Assembly: GCA_023511455.1 (NCBI GenBank)
Contig: JAIMBJ010000004.1
Coordinates: forward strand, 148,340-212,339
Source of the DNA: Bacillota bacterium
GTDB lineage: Bacteria > Armatimonadota > HRBIN16
Direction: 5' to 3'
Length of the DNA stretch: 64,000 nucleotides
Part shown: positions 45,545 to 54,202 of the stretch, in pieces
Layout: each line of letters opens with the position of its first letter
Position numbering within the stretch: the stretch's first letter is position 1
Translations under genes and position numbers: made by a program
Notes under the pieces: generated by a model
Told to the model about the DNA's origin: nothing
Database searches by the model: none
The model's input: only the letters and a program-made list of their open reading frames with translations

Positions 45545-47512
45545 TCAACTACCTGTCCGGTATATCCCGACTTCATAAGGGGACAGGTTGACCATTCCCC
45601 CGTGTGGCGATGCGCCCAGCAACGTCGTTACCCCTTCGGGAACAGGCACGCTTCGCTCCTCACCGCTAAGGTTCACCAGAAACAGATACCGCGCCCCTTC
45701 CTTCTCGCGCCAGCAGGCATCCACGCCCTCAGGCACGCCAGGCATCGTCTCCACGCCCGCCTCATCCAGCACCCGTCCCAGCAAGGTGTCATACAGCGCA
45801 GGCTCGCCATATGTGCCCAGAGTGTACACTGTCCCGCCACCGAAACGATGGCAGGCGATGGCTGTTTCGCCCGCGAAGATGGAACGGGTGTAAACCGCTA
45901 CCTCTTCCGCTCCCTGAAGAATCAGCGCGTCCGCCCAAACCGATACGGCGAACTCCTCACCCGAGTGCAGGCGGATGCGATTCTCATCCGTGCCCAGCGG
46001 GTCGTAATCGTCTATCTCCACGCCAGCCACCTCCCGCAGCAGGGAAGGCAAAGGCTCCGTGCGGCAGACGTTGCGCTCGTCCTTGACGCCCGTGCGCGGG
46101 TTCACTATCAGCGTTCCGCCCTGACGCACATATTCCGACAGCCGTTGGGCGTCGCGCTCAGTGAGGATGTACCAGCTGGGCAGCACAATCACCCGGTACT
46201 GGCTCAGGTCGGCGTCTATCGGAACGATGTCTACCCCTGCGCCCAGCCGGCGGAAGGAGTAATAGAAGCGTCGCACCTGCTCCCACCAGCTCAAGCCGTT
46301 GACCTGCGGCTGAATCTGCAGCGCCCAGTTCTGCTCATAAGAGTTGAGAATCGCCACCTGATGGTGCAGCGTCGTGCCGTCCAGCTCTGCGCTCAGGCGG
46401 TTCATCTCTTCACCGAAGCGAGCCACTTCGCGGTATCGGCGTCGCGGGATGCCATCGTGGTTGAGGATGCCATGCCAGTATTGCTCCGTGCCGTACAGGC
46501 ACGACCGCCAGCGGAAAAAGACCACCGCGTCTGCACCGTGCGCCACGGCCTGCCATGCCCACGCTCGTATCTGCCCCGGCGCGGGTCTGCGCCCGATATA
46601 CTCCCAGCCGGGGATACCGCTCTGCTCCTCCATCACCCAGAAGTTCTTCTGCTTGATACCACGCATCACGTCGTGCGCCAGCTCCGCGTGTCCCGCCTCC
46701 TTCCAGTTACCGCTGGGGTAGTTATCCCACGCCACGAAGTCCAGGTCCTGCGCCAGGGCGAAGTAATCTAAACTATCGTGCAAGCCCATGAAGTTGTGAG
46801 TGACGAAGTGATGGGGAGCGAGGCGACGGATAATCTCCACCTGCTCACGCTGGAAGCTGACGGTGGATTCGGAGGCGAAGCGCCGGTAGTCCAGCCACAG
46901 GGATGGGTTATGCGATTGTCCGCACCGCGCCACCCAGGGCAGAGGGATCTGGCTCCAGTTGGTGTATTCCTGGCTCCAGAAGATGGTGCCCCATGCCCTG
47001 TTCAATGCCTGTAGCGAGCCGTATTTGCGCTGCAACCACTGGCGGAACAGGTCGGCACAAACATCGCAGTAACAGAGATTGGCTTCAAACTCGTTATCGG
47101 TCTGCCAGCCGATGACCGCTGGATGATGCGCATAGTGGCTGACCATTGCCTCCGTAATCAGGCGGGAGTAGCGGCGCATCACCGGGTGGTTCAGGCATCG
47201 TTGCAGCCGCGTGCCAAAGCCCAAGGGATATCGCCTTGCATCGCGGGGATAGATGTCGTACCGCTGGTGCAGCCATGCAGGCGGGGTCGCCGTCGGCGTG
47301 CCCAGAACCGCCTGTATACCTTCGCGGTGCAATACCTCCAGAGCGCGGTCTAACCAGCTGAAGTCGTACCTGCCCTCCTCAGGCTCCAGTTTGCACCACG
47401 AGAACTCCGCCAGTCGCACCACGCTGATACCCGCCTCTCGCATCAGCCGGGCATCGGTCTCCCAGCGGCTCTCGTCCCAGTGTTCGGGGTAGTAGTCCAC
47501 ACCAACACGCAT
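45545..47512 (-). CDS. Glycoside hydrolase family 42 beta-galactosidase
   Basis: A 655-residue intracellular GH42 enzyme. The TIM barrel starts MRVGVDYYPEHWDESRWETDARLM. The acid/base Glu follows Asn in GWQTDNEFEANLCYCDVC, and the nucleophile region is FWVMEEQSGIPGWE. CYCDVC plus nearby Cys residues form the GH42 zinc cluster. A trimerisation (glutaminase-like) domain (about 385-590) and a C-terminal beta domain follow. There is no signal peptide. It acts on short galactosides or other glycosides. ATG 47512 follows AGGAGAGG. It is first in an operon with the dehydrogenase remnant and moxR. Confidence 0.93.
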   Translation of the reverse strand: MRVGVDYYPEHWDESRWETDARLMREAGISVVRLAEFSWCKLEPEEGRYDFSWLDRALEVLHREGIQAVLGTPTATPPAWLHQRYDIYPRDARRYPLGFGTRLQRCLNHPVMRRYSRLITEAMVSHYAHHPAVIGWQTDNEFEANLCYCDVCADLFRQWLQRKYGSLQALNRAWGTIFWSQEYTNWSQIPLPWVARCGQSHNPSLWLDYRRFASESTVSFQREQVEIIRRLAPHHFVTHNFMGLHDSLDYFALAQDLDFVAWDNYPSGNWKEAGHAELAHDVMRGIKQKNFWVMEEQSGIPGWEYIGRRPAPGQIRAWAWQAVAHGADAVVFFRWRSCLYGTEQYWHGILNHDGIPRRRYREVARFGEEMNRLSAELDGTTLHHQVAILNSYEQNWALQIQPQVNGLSWWEQVRRFYYSFRRLGAGVDIVPIDADLSQYRVIVLPSWYILTERDAQRLSEYVRQGGTLIVNPRTGVKDERNVCRTEPLPSLLREVAGVEIDDYDPLGTDENRIRLHSGEEFAVSVWADALILQGAEEVAVYTRSIFAGETAIACHRFGGGTVYTLGTYGEPALYDTLLGRVLDEAGVETMPGVPEGVDACWREKEGARYLFLVNLSGEERSVPVPEGVTTLLGASPHGGMVNLSPYEVGIYRTGS

Positions 47513-48190
47513 GATTCCTCTCCTGCGGTCAAATATCCACAGGGGTTTTCGCGATAGGGTGGAACACATCCTGCCGAAGGATTTCATGCCGCGGGGAGAG
47601 AAGAATACATACTACCTTATGTAGCCGCAGGCTTTAGCTTGCATTTCGCGAAACCGAGTGAACGGTCTCCAGACATCGGATAGAGGGCGAACATCCGGGT
47701 GAGTCGCCCCCCGACTTCCCCGTGGACGGGGAGGGGTTTACGGCTCGGCGAGAGCCTCGCCCACCAGGCGGTGCGTGGCGGAACTATCGAAGCACCCCTG
47801 AGACGCATCGTCATGGAGTGTTCATGTCCAGGAGTTACGCAGCCGGAATACTGCTTGAAATTGTGCGATATAAAGTGACACAGAATGTCATTCTGAGCGG
47901 AGCGAAGAATCTCAGAGATGCTTCACTTCGTTCAGCATGACGAAAGAGCGTCAGCATAAATGTCATTCTGAGCGGAGCGAAGAATCTCAGAGATGCTTCA
48001 CTTCGTTCAGCATGACGAGAGAGCGTCAGCATAAATGTCATTCTGAGCGGAGCGAAGAATCTCAGAGATGCTTCACTTCGTTCAGCATGACGAAAGAGCG
48101 TCTCTGAAATCACTTAAAAAGCATGGTTCGCCAGTTGTTCATCGCAACGGCGTAACCCCTAAGGTTTCTTCACAGCGGGGGAACTGGCGG
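47513..48190. other. Gene-free 678-nt divergent spacer
   Basis: No convincing coding frame is seen. The left part (47620-47820) holds fragments of other short repeats (AGGCTTTAGCTTGCA and a GGCTCGGCGAGAGCCTCGCC hairpin). The right part is the 75-bp tandem repeat. It separates divergent genes and must contain both promoters, but none is obvious. Confidence 0.7.
47886..48102. repeat. Three 75-bp direct tandem repeats, each a hairpin
   Basis: Units start at 47886, 47961 and 48036, exactly 75 bp apart and almost identical (one difference noted between units 1 and 2, near 48018). Each contains an imperfect inverted repeat: TCATTCTGAGCGGAGCGAAG on one arm and GAGATGCTTCACTTCGTTCA ending GCATGA on the other. 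Same family as 19116-19212. Confidence 0.93.
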
Positions 48191-50191
48191 TTGGCAGTTG
48201 CGGATACGGCAGATAAACTCAGGATAAAGGAACAGGAGCGGCAGGCTGCGCACCAGTGGACAGGTCGGGCGGTAACGTGGCGCTCCCTGCTGCTGGGCAC
48301 GGTGCTGGTTCCGTTGAATGCATACTGGGTCGTGCAGATGGAGGTCATTCGCTACTCCACGCACCCCACCACCATCTCCCTGTTTTTCAATGTCATCTTC
48401 ATTATCCTTGTGCTGGCTATTCTGAACCTGCTGGTGGCGCGCATTCGCCCCCGCTGGGCGCTTACACAGGCGGAGCTGATGGCGGTATATATGATGCTGG
48501 CGCTGGGTTCTGCCCTGTGTGGTCACGACATGGTGCAGGTGCTTACCCCGACCCTCGCCTGGCCCTTCCGCTTCGCCGACTCTTCCAACCGCTGGCAGGA
48601 GCTATTTTTCCAGTATCTGCCCAAATGGTTGATGGTCTCTGACCCGAAGGTGTACACCGGCTACTTTCAGGGCAACGATACCTTCTACCGCGTGCAGTAT
48701 ATCCTCGGCTGGGCGATACCCGTGCTGATGTGGAGCCTGTTCCTGTGTGTGCTGCTGTTCGTCATGCTGTGTATCAACGTGTTGTTACGCAAGCAATGGA
48801 CGCACCGTGAACGCCTCACCTATCCCGTTATCGCCGTGCCTCTGGTCATCACGGAGGGGGTAGAACAGGGGCGCGTGCCTTCCGTGCTTCGCAACCGTTT
48901 GTTCTGGTTCGCTTTCTTGCTGGCAGGCACGGCGGATACGCTGAACATCCTGCATCTGTGGTCGCCCTCGGTACCGCGCATACTCAGCCCGGGCATGGGA
49001 GATTTGAGCTATTTTGACCTGGGTCCGCTGGTGACTCAAAAGCCATGGAACGCCATCGGCTGGACACCTCTTTCGTGGTATCCGTTCATGATAGGGTTCG
49101 GTATGTTGCTACCGGTGGACTTCCTCTTCTCCTGCTGGTTTTTCTACATCGTATGGAAGATGGAACGGGTGCTTTCGGTAGCGATGGCGTGGGACCGTGA
49201 CCCACGCTTCCCCTACGAGAACAATCAATGCTTTGGCGCATACCTGATGTTCTTCCTGTTCAGCATCTGGCTGAGCCGTAACTATCTGCGCGAGGTGCTG
49301 AGGCGCGCCGTGGGGCTGCCCTCCGCAGTAGACGACTCCGACGAACCCATCCGCTACCGCTGGGCGGTGCTGGGTATTCTGGCGGGTATGGCGTTTCTGG
49401 TGTACTTCGGCAAACTGCTGGGCATGAGCTGGGGACTGGGCATTGCCTTCTTTGCCATTTACTTCGTGCTGGCTATCGCTATCACACGCATGAGGGCGGA
49501 GTTCGGCACACCGGTGCATGACCTGCACTTCACCGGTCCCGATTCCATCCTGCCCGAAGTGTTCGGCACGCGGCAGTTCAGCCACTCCGATTTAACCGCC
49601 ATGTCTCTGCTTTACACCATGAACCGCGCCTACCGCAGCCACCCGATGCCCCACCAGCTGGAAGCGTTCAAGCTGGCGGAACAGACTCGTTCCAACCTGC
49701 GAGGCTGGTACTGGGGGATGATATTTGCGGGCATCATCGGCTCACTGGCGGCGTTCTGGGCGATGCTACACCTGAACTACGACTACGGTGCGGTGAGTAA
49801 ATCCCGAATCTCCTTCGGGGGCGAGTCCTACACCCGCCTCAGCACGTGGCTGCAGATGCCCACCGATGCCAACATCACCGCCACGCTGGCTATCGGTGTG
49901 GGCTTGTTGATTTCCTTTTTCCTGCAGTTCATGCGCACGCGGTTCACGTGGTGGCCCTTCCACCCGCTGGGCTTTGCGGTCAGCGGCAGCTGGGAGATGA
50001 ATCTGGTGTGGATGCCTCTGTTTATCGCCTGGCTGGTCAAAGTGTTTCTCCTGCGGTATGGCGGGCTGAGGCTGTATCGCCGTTCCCTGCCCTTCTTCTT
50101 CGGGCTGATACTGGGACAGTTCGTGGTGGGCAGTATCGCCAACATCATAGGTATCCTCTACGACGTGCCCACCTATCAGTTCTGGCAGTAA
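48191..50191 (+). CDS. DUF6785-type polytopic membrane protein (copy 2)
   Basis: A protein of about 666 residues with about 13-14 hydrophobic helices, paralogous to the protein at 40303-42177. Shared features: ERLTYPVIAVPLVIT, the WYPFMIGFGMLLPVDFLFSCWFFYIVWKME helix pair, an EFGTPVHDLHFTGPDSILPEVFGTRQFSHSDLTAMSLLYTMNRAYRSHPMPHQLEAFKLAEQ loop, and the terminal YRRSLPFFFGLILGQ...DVPTYQFWQ. The in-frame ATG at 48068 lies inside the third tandem repeat and is unlikely as a start. TTG 48191 (after GGGGGAA) is suggested; the true start may lie between 48190 and about 48260. Function unknown, probably transport. Confidence 0.8.
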   Translation: MAVADTADKLRIKEQERQAAHQWTGRAVTWRSLLLGTVLVPLNAYWVVQMEVIRYSTHPTTISLFFNVIFIILVLAILNLLVARIRPRWALTQAELMAVYMMLALGSALCGHDMVQVLTPTLAWPFRFADSSNRWQELFFQYLPKWLMVSDPKVYTGYFQGNDTFYRVQYILGWAIPVLMWSLFLCVLLFVMLCINVLLRKQWTHRERLTYPVIAVPLVITEGVEQGRVPSVLRNRLFWFAFLLAGTADTLNILHLWSPSVPRILSPGMGDLSYFDLGPLVTQKPWNAIGWTPLSWYPFMIGFGMLLPVDFLFSCWFFYIVWKMERVLSVAMAWDRDPRFPYENNQCFGAYLMFFLFSIWLSRNYLREVLRRAVGLPSAVDDSDEPIRYRWAVLGILAGMAFLVYFGKLLGMSWGLGIAFFAIYFVLAIAITRMRAEFGTPVHDLHFTGPDSILPEVFGTRQFSHSDLTAMSLLYTMNRAYRSHPMPHQLEAFKLAEQTRSNLRGWYWGMIFAGIIGSLAAFWAMLHLNYDYGAVSKSRISFGGESYTRLSTWLQMPTDANITATLAIGVGLLISFFLQFMRTRFTWWPFHPLGFAVSGSWEMNLVWMPLFIAWLVKVFLLRYGGLRLYRRSLPFFFGLILGQFVVGSIANIIGILYDVPTYQFWQ

Positions 50192-50212
50192 CACACAGGT
50201 CTCCCAGTCGAT

Positions 50213-51877
50213 TTAGAGAACCTTCAGTATCACTATCAGCCGATTCTGGAAGACCACTTCCGTACCCCGAAGCGGCTGGGCTACAAAATCGCGCAAAGGA
50301 ACCACGAACCAGCCCTGCAGTTCCGGCGTGAATGCCACGATGTACTTTGTCTTCGCGCGGCGCAGCAGCTCATAGCGCTCCTCATCGCCCCGGCGGGCAT
50401 CCAGAAAGCGCAGGGTCTCACGCAGTCGCTCGGCGAACTGCGGAGTCTCGCCCCAGTGCCCGGCGTACACACGATTGCCCGCAAACGGGGGAATGAACAC
50501 TCCGAACGAGGGGAAAGTCAACACCGCCTCCTCCGGGCTTGTGTTTCGCGCCAGCCACTGGATGGCTTCCCATTCTTCCGGCTCCATGTAGGCACGGTGC
50601 ATACCGGTGTTCGCCATATTGCGGATGAGGTTGTGGGCATCGCGAATGAGCCAGCGCACGTTGCTGGGGGTAGTGAGTGCAATCACCAGTGCAGTCACCA
50701 GCAAGGCACGTCGCGCGGGCAGATGGCGCACCAGCAACCACAACCCCCATCCCGCCAAGGCACACAACGGCAGGTGCGCGCCCATCACCATCTTGCGCTC
50801 GAAGTTCATGGGCAGATGGACACCCACCGCGGCGAAGCTCCTGGGCAAATACTGCAATCCGATACCGACGATTGCCCAGCAGAGCAACAGCAGGAAAGCA
50901 TCCTCGCGGTGCCGCCGCGAGCGCACGGTTGCCCACACGGCGACGGCAGCCAGAATCAGCAGTGGCGCGTAGCCCGCCAGCACGTGCCACAACGGAGGCG
51001 CGGACGTTGGCACATCCGCACGGTGGCGGAAGATGGGGTCGACGCGGTACAGCCAGTACTGATAGGCTACCGTCGGCAAACCGATGCCCCCCGCGGTCAG
51101 CACCATCACCCAGCGTTGCGCGTCAAACCGCCTCTGAACAACACTGCTAACCACAAGGAAGGCCAGCCACGCCCCCGCCACCTGTATCACATCGTAGGAG
51201 TGGATGTTCCCAACCAGCAGCGCCCAGATTCCCGCCCGTACCGTGTAAATCCATCTTCTCTCCTGCACCGCCTGCCAGAGGTCATAGATACATGCGGTCA
51301 TCAGCAGCGTGCCCACCACGAACAACGGGTTCAGGTAAAGCGACAGGAAGGTAAACGCCTCCACCTGCCACGTGTCGATGGGGGCGTTAATGCCCACATC
51401 CCGCCAGAACAGCCATCCCAGCCCTGCCGAGACGCAGGCGAGCCACAGCGCAGGCATGCGTGCGCCGTTCGGCAGAAGCCGTTTGTATAACAGCCACAGC
51501 GTCCATAACCAGACGATGCCCAGCCCCATACGTGCTGCGTGGAACAGAAACAGTACAGGCAACCCCGTCCAGCGGGCAATGGTGCCGATTGCCCAGAAGA
51601 ACAGATTGGTGGAAAGACGCGGTTGAGGGTCGGTGGTGAAGCGGTTCTCAAAAAAGAAGTGGCCTTCCCATGCCTGCCGAATCCATGCCAGATACACGCA
51701 ATGGTCGTCGATATTATGGTTGATCCAGAAGTACTTTCGTCCGAGCGACAGCCAGGCCCCGAAGAGGTAAGGCAGTAGCGTGAAAAGCACGACGGCAAGG
51801 ATGAGCGCCCACGCCTTGCGGTCGGCGCGCCGTTCGATATCTATACGGTTGTCCACATCCTGAACTGCTCTTCCCAT
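50213..51877 (-). CDS. GT-C-like multispan membrane protein (putative glycosyltransferase)
   Basis: A 554-residue protein with about ten membrane helices. The first extracytoplasmic loop carries an acidic motif (WINHNIDDHCVYLAWIRQAWEG), as GT-C glycosyltransferases do with their catalytic Asp. The C-terminal 130 residues form a soluble domain (EPEEWEAIQWLARNTSPEEAVLTFPSFGVFIPPFAGNRVYAGHWGETPQFAERLRETLRFL) typical of predicted membrane mannosyl/arabinosyltransferases. It would use polyprenyl-phosphate sugars outside the cytoplasmic membrane. Assignment is by pattern only. It is convergent with the DUF6785-type gene and divergent from the GH106-like gene. Confidence 0.65.
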   Translation of the reverse strand: MGRAVQDVDNRIDIERRADRKAWALILAVVLFTLLPYLFGAWLSLGRKYFWINHNIDDHCVYLAWIRQAWEGHFFFENRFTTDPQPRLSTNLFFWAIGTIARWTGLPVLFLFHAARMGLGIVWLWTLWLLYKRLLPNGARMPALWLACVSAGLGWLFWRDVGINAPIDTWQVEAFTFLSLYLNPLFVVGTLLMTACIYDLWQAVQERRWIYTVRAGIWALLVGNIHSYDVIQVAGAWLAFLVVSSVVQRRFDAQRWVMVLTAGGIGLPTVAYQYWLYRVDPIFRHRADVPTSAPPLWHVLAGYAPLLILAAVAVWATVRSRRHREDAFLLLLCWAIVGIGLQYLPRSFAAVGVHLPMNFERKMVMGAHLPLCALAGWGLWLLVRHLPARRALLVTALVIALTTPSNVRWLIRDAHNLIRNMANTGMHRAYMEPEEWEAIQWLARNTSPEEAVLTFPSFGVFIPPFAGNRVYAGHWGETPQFAERLRETLRFLDARRGDEERYELLRRAKTKYIVAFTPELQGWFVVPLRDFVAQPLRGTEVVFQNRLIVILKVL

Positions 51878-52008
51878 GCATCCAATGGATTAGTCGATTC
51901 AGAAGCGTTCTCCTGTTTCCTCCCCGGTGATGAGACAGGAGAAGGTTGCTCGTGCATCCGTCACGAAGTACGGGAAAAAGTCCATCGCCAGAGCAGGAGA
52001 GACAAGCC

Positions 52009-53967
52009 ATGAATGCCAGGCAACCAAGCACTTTGCACGAGCAGTTTCGCAACCCTTCCAATCGATATCGCACCCTGCAGATTATTCACAACTTCGACAG
52101 CTTTGGCACAGACGAAGCATCCCTTCGCCAGCGATTGGAATGGCTGAAGGCGACGGGTATCGGTGGACTGGTGTGCAACGTCAGCTTCAAAGACTACATG
52201 CGTAGCGAGGAGCAGTGGCGCATTTTCCTCATGGGGCTGAGGGTGGCGGAGGAGCTGGGACTGCATCTGTGGCTGTATGATGAAGAGGGTTATCCCAGCG
52301 GCGCGGCAGGTGGACTAGTGCTGGAGCGTAACCCCGACCTGGAAGCAATCGGTCTGGTGCGCAAAATGGGTGCAGACGGCAAGCCACGATACGAGGTACA
52401 GCGGATGTACGAGGGCACGCACTGCACCGAGAACGTCTACAAGAAGCGGCGCTATGTGAACCTGCTCCATCCCATGGCGACGCGCATCTTCATTGAGGTT
52501 ACTCATGAGGCGTACGCCCGTCGCATTCCCAATCTGGGCAAGCGCATACATGCCATCTTCACCGACGAGCCCTCGCTAATGACCACCTATATCCGTCCAC
52601 CCGCTGATGCTCTGCCCGCCGTGCCCTGGGTGGAAGACCTGCCCGAACAATTCAAACGGCGGAAGGGCTACGACCTGATGCCCCAGCTGGAGAGCCTGTA
52701 TACCGATACTGGCGACCACAGAGGGGTGCGGTGTGACTTTTACGAAGTGGTGGCGCAGCTGGTGGCGGAACGTTATCTGGGACAGATCCAGCAGTGGTGT
52801 CGCAAGCACGGTATCGCTTCCAGTGGGCATCTGCTGGCGGAAGAGAAACTGCTCTGGCACGTGATGTACTATGGCGACCTCTTCACCTGCCTGCGACGGA
52901 TGGACATCCCGGGCATTGACATCCTCTCCTCCGACCCTCTTGGGCTGGCGGCAGGCAACGGCTTCCTGGTGCCCAAACTGATTTCCTCCGCGGCGCACCT
53001 GATGGGACGCACCGAAACCATGAGCGAAACCTCCGACTTTGCCGAGCAGATGAGTGGCAAAAGAGCGACGCTGGCGCAGATGAAAGCCACCGCCAGCCTG
53101 CAGTACCTGCTGGGCATCAACACCATCACCTCCTACTATCCCGACCCTTACGGCGCGACACATCCAAACAACACCGAACAACGGCGTACCGACTACGCCG
53201 CCTACAACGCCTGCGTGGGGCGACTGAGTGTGCTCCTGCGCGAAGCACAGCATGAGTGCGATGTGGCGGTACTGTATCCTGTCGCGGGCGTGCAGGCGAA
53301 TTTCTACCCCACCACCCTCTCGATGTATCAGCCCCATCCCAGCCGCCGATTGAAAGAGATAGACGACGGCTTTGTGAACCTGTGTCGCTGGCTGCTGCAG
53401 CATCAGATAGATTTTGACATCCTTGACGAAGCCGCAATCCAGAAAGCGCAAATCGGCAGGCGGCAATTCCGCGTGGCGAAGGAACGCTATAAGGCACTGA
53501 TCATCCCGTCTACTGACGCCGTCCATACGGCGACCCTGCAGCAGGTGCTGAAAATGGCGCAAAACGGCGTAACCGTTGTGCTGGTCGGCGAGCCACCCCG
53601 CTACGCCGCCAGTCGGAACGAAAGGGATGAACAAATACACGGGCTGGTACAGTCCCTGATGCGCCGCGCTGAGGTCTTCCCCTCTCTCAGTGACGAAATG
53701 GCGTCAGTCCTTCGGCTGGCGGGATGTGGAGTGCAGCTAGAGCTAGCCTCGCCCGAAATCTGGGTAGCGCGTTACCGACGCGGAGGCGACATGGTGTATT
53801 TCCTGATAAACCTCTCCCTTCAGGACAGGCAATGTCGTCTGCGCCTGCCCGAGGCAAGACGGCCCAGTGTTTGGGACCCCGAGACGGGCGGAGTGACCAC
53901 GATGAATAGCAACAGGGCAGAGGTTCGCATTCCTGCGCTCGGTGGGGTGTTTCTTGTTTGCACATGA
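52009..53967 (+). CDS. Glycoside hydrolase, GH106-like (putative alpha-L-rhamnosidase type)
   Basis: A 652-residue protein without signal peptide. The N-terminal barrel begins RTLQIIHNFDSFG...LEWLKATGIGGLVCNVSFKDYM and has HLWLYDEEGYPSGAAGGLVLERNPDLEAIGL, a hallmark of the GH106-type and related hydrolase barrels. The DEPSL segment (AIFTDEPSLMTTYIRPP) may carry a catalytic acid. Later parts (residues about 440-560) look like a class I glutamine amidotransferase-like domain (VLYPVAGVQANF, KALIIPSTDAV). Substrate unconfirmed; the nearby L-fucose isomerase suggests deoxyhexosides. ATG 52009 follows AGGAGA. Confidence 0.7.
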   Translation: MNARQPSTLHEQFRNPSNRYRTLQIIHNFDSFGTDEASLRQRLEWLKATGIGGLVCNVSFKDYMRSEEQWRIFLMGLRVAEELGLHLWLYDEEGYPSGAAGGLVLERNPDLEAIGLVRKMGADGKPRYEVQRMYEGTHCTENVYKKRRYVNLLHPMATRIFIEVTHEAYARRIPNLGKRIHAIFTDEPSLMTTYIRPPADALPAVPWVEDLPEQFKRRKGYDLMPQLESLYTDTGDHRGVRCDFYEVVAQLVAERYLGQIQQWCRKHGIASSGHLLAEEKLLWHVMYYGDLFTCLRRMDIPGIDILSSDPLGLAAGNGFLVPKLISSAAHLMGRTETMSETSDFAEQMSGKRATLAQMKATASLQYLLGINTITSYYPDPYGATHPNNTEQRRTDYAAYNACVGRLSVLLREAQHECDVAVLYPVAGVQANFYPTTLSMYQPHPSRRLKEIDDGFVNLCRWLLQHQIDFDILDEAAIQKAQIGRRQFRVAKERYKALIIPSTDAVHTATLQQVLKMAQNGVTVVLVGEPPRYAASRNERDEQIHGLVQSLMRRAEVFPSLSDEMASVLRLAGCGVQLELASPEIWVARYRRGGDMVYFLINLSLQDRQCRLRLPEARRPSVWDPETGGVTTMNSNRAEVRIPALGGVFLVCT

Positions 53968-54202
53968 TTTCCTGCGCGAGGGGCAGAGACTCTTCTGTAA
54001 ACCCGACATGGTTTTCTGGCGAGTATAATGATGGATTTATTGCATTTTGACGAAATGGCAAACATTCTATCTACTTCAAATCTATTCCCACGGCCAAATG
54101 CAGAGAGAATTTTCGAAATTTCTGCAAAAGATTCAGCAAAAACCGCAGTTTTGGTACGAATCTTGCCTCTATATAGTTTATCCAAAAAAGGAGGTATCCG
54201 CG

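Noticed and set aside
47886..48102. Possible CRISPR array
   Set aside because: The three units are contiguous 75-bp direct repeats with no unique spacers, and no cas genes are present.
47835..48113. A 92-residue minus-strand frame with three copies of HAERSEASLRFFAPLRMTF
   Set aside because: It is a translation of the 75-bp tandem DNA repeat; the peptide periodicity simply mirrors the repeat and there is no ribosome-binding site.
54047..54202. N-terminal extension of the PEP-CTERM papain-fold protein
   Set aside because: The extra 52 codons contain no signal peptide, whereas ATG 54203 has an ideal Shine-Dalgarno sequence and begins a clear signal peptide.
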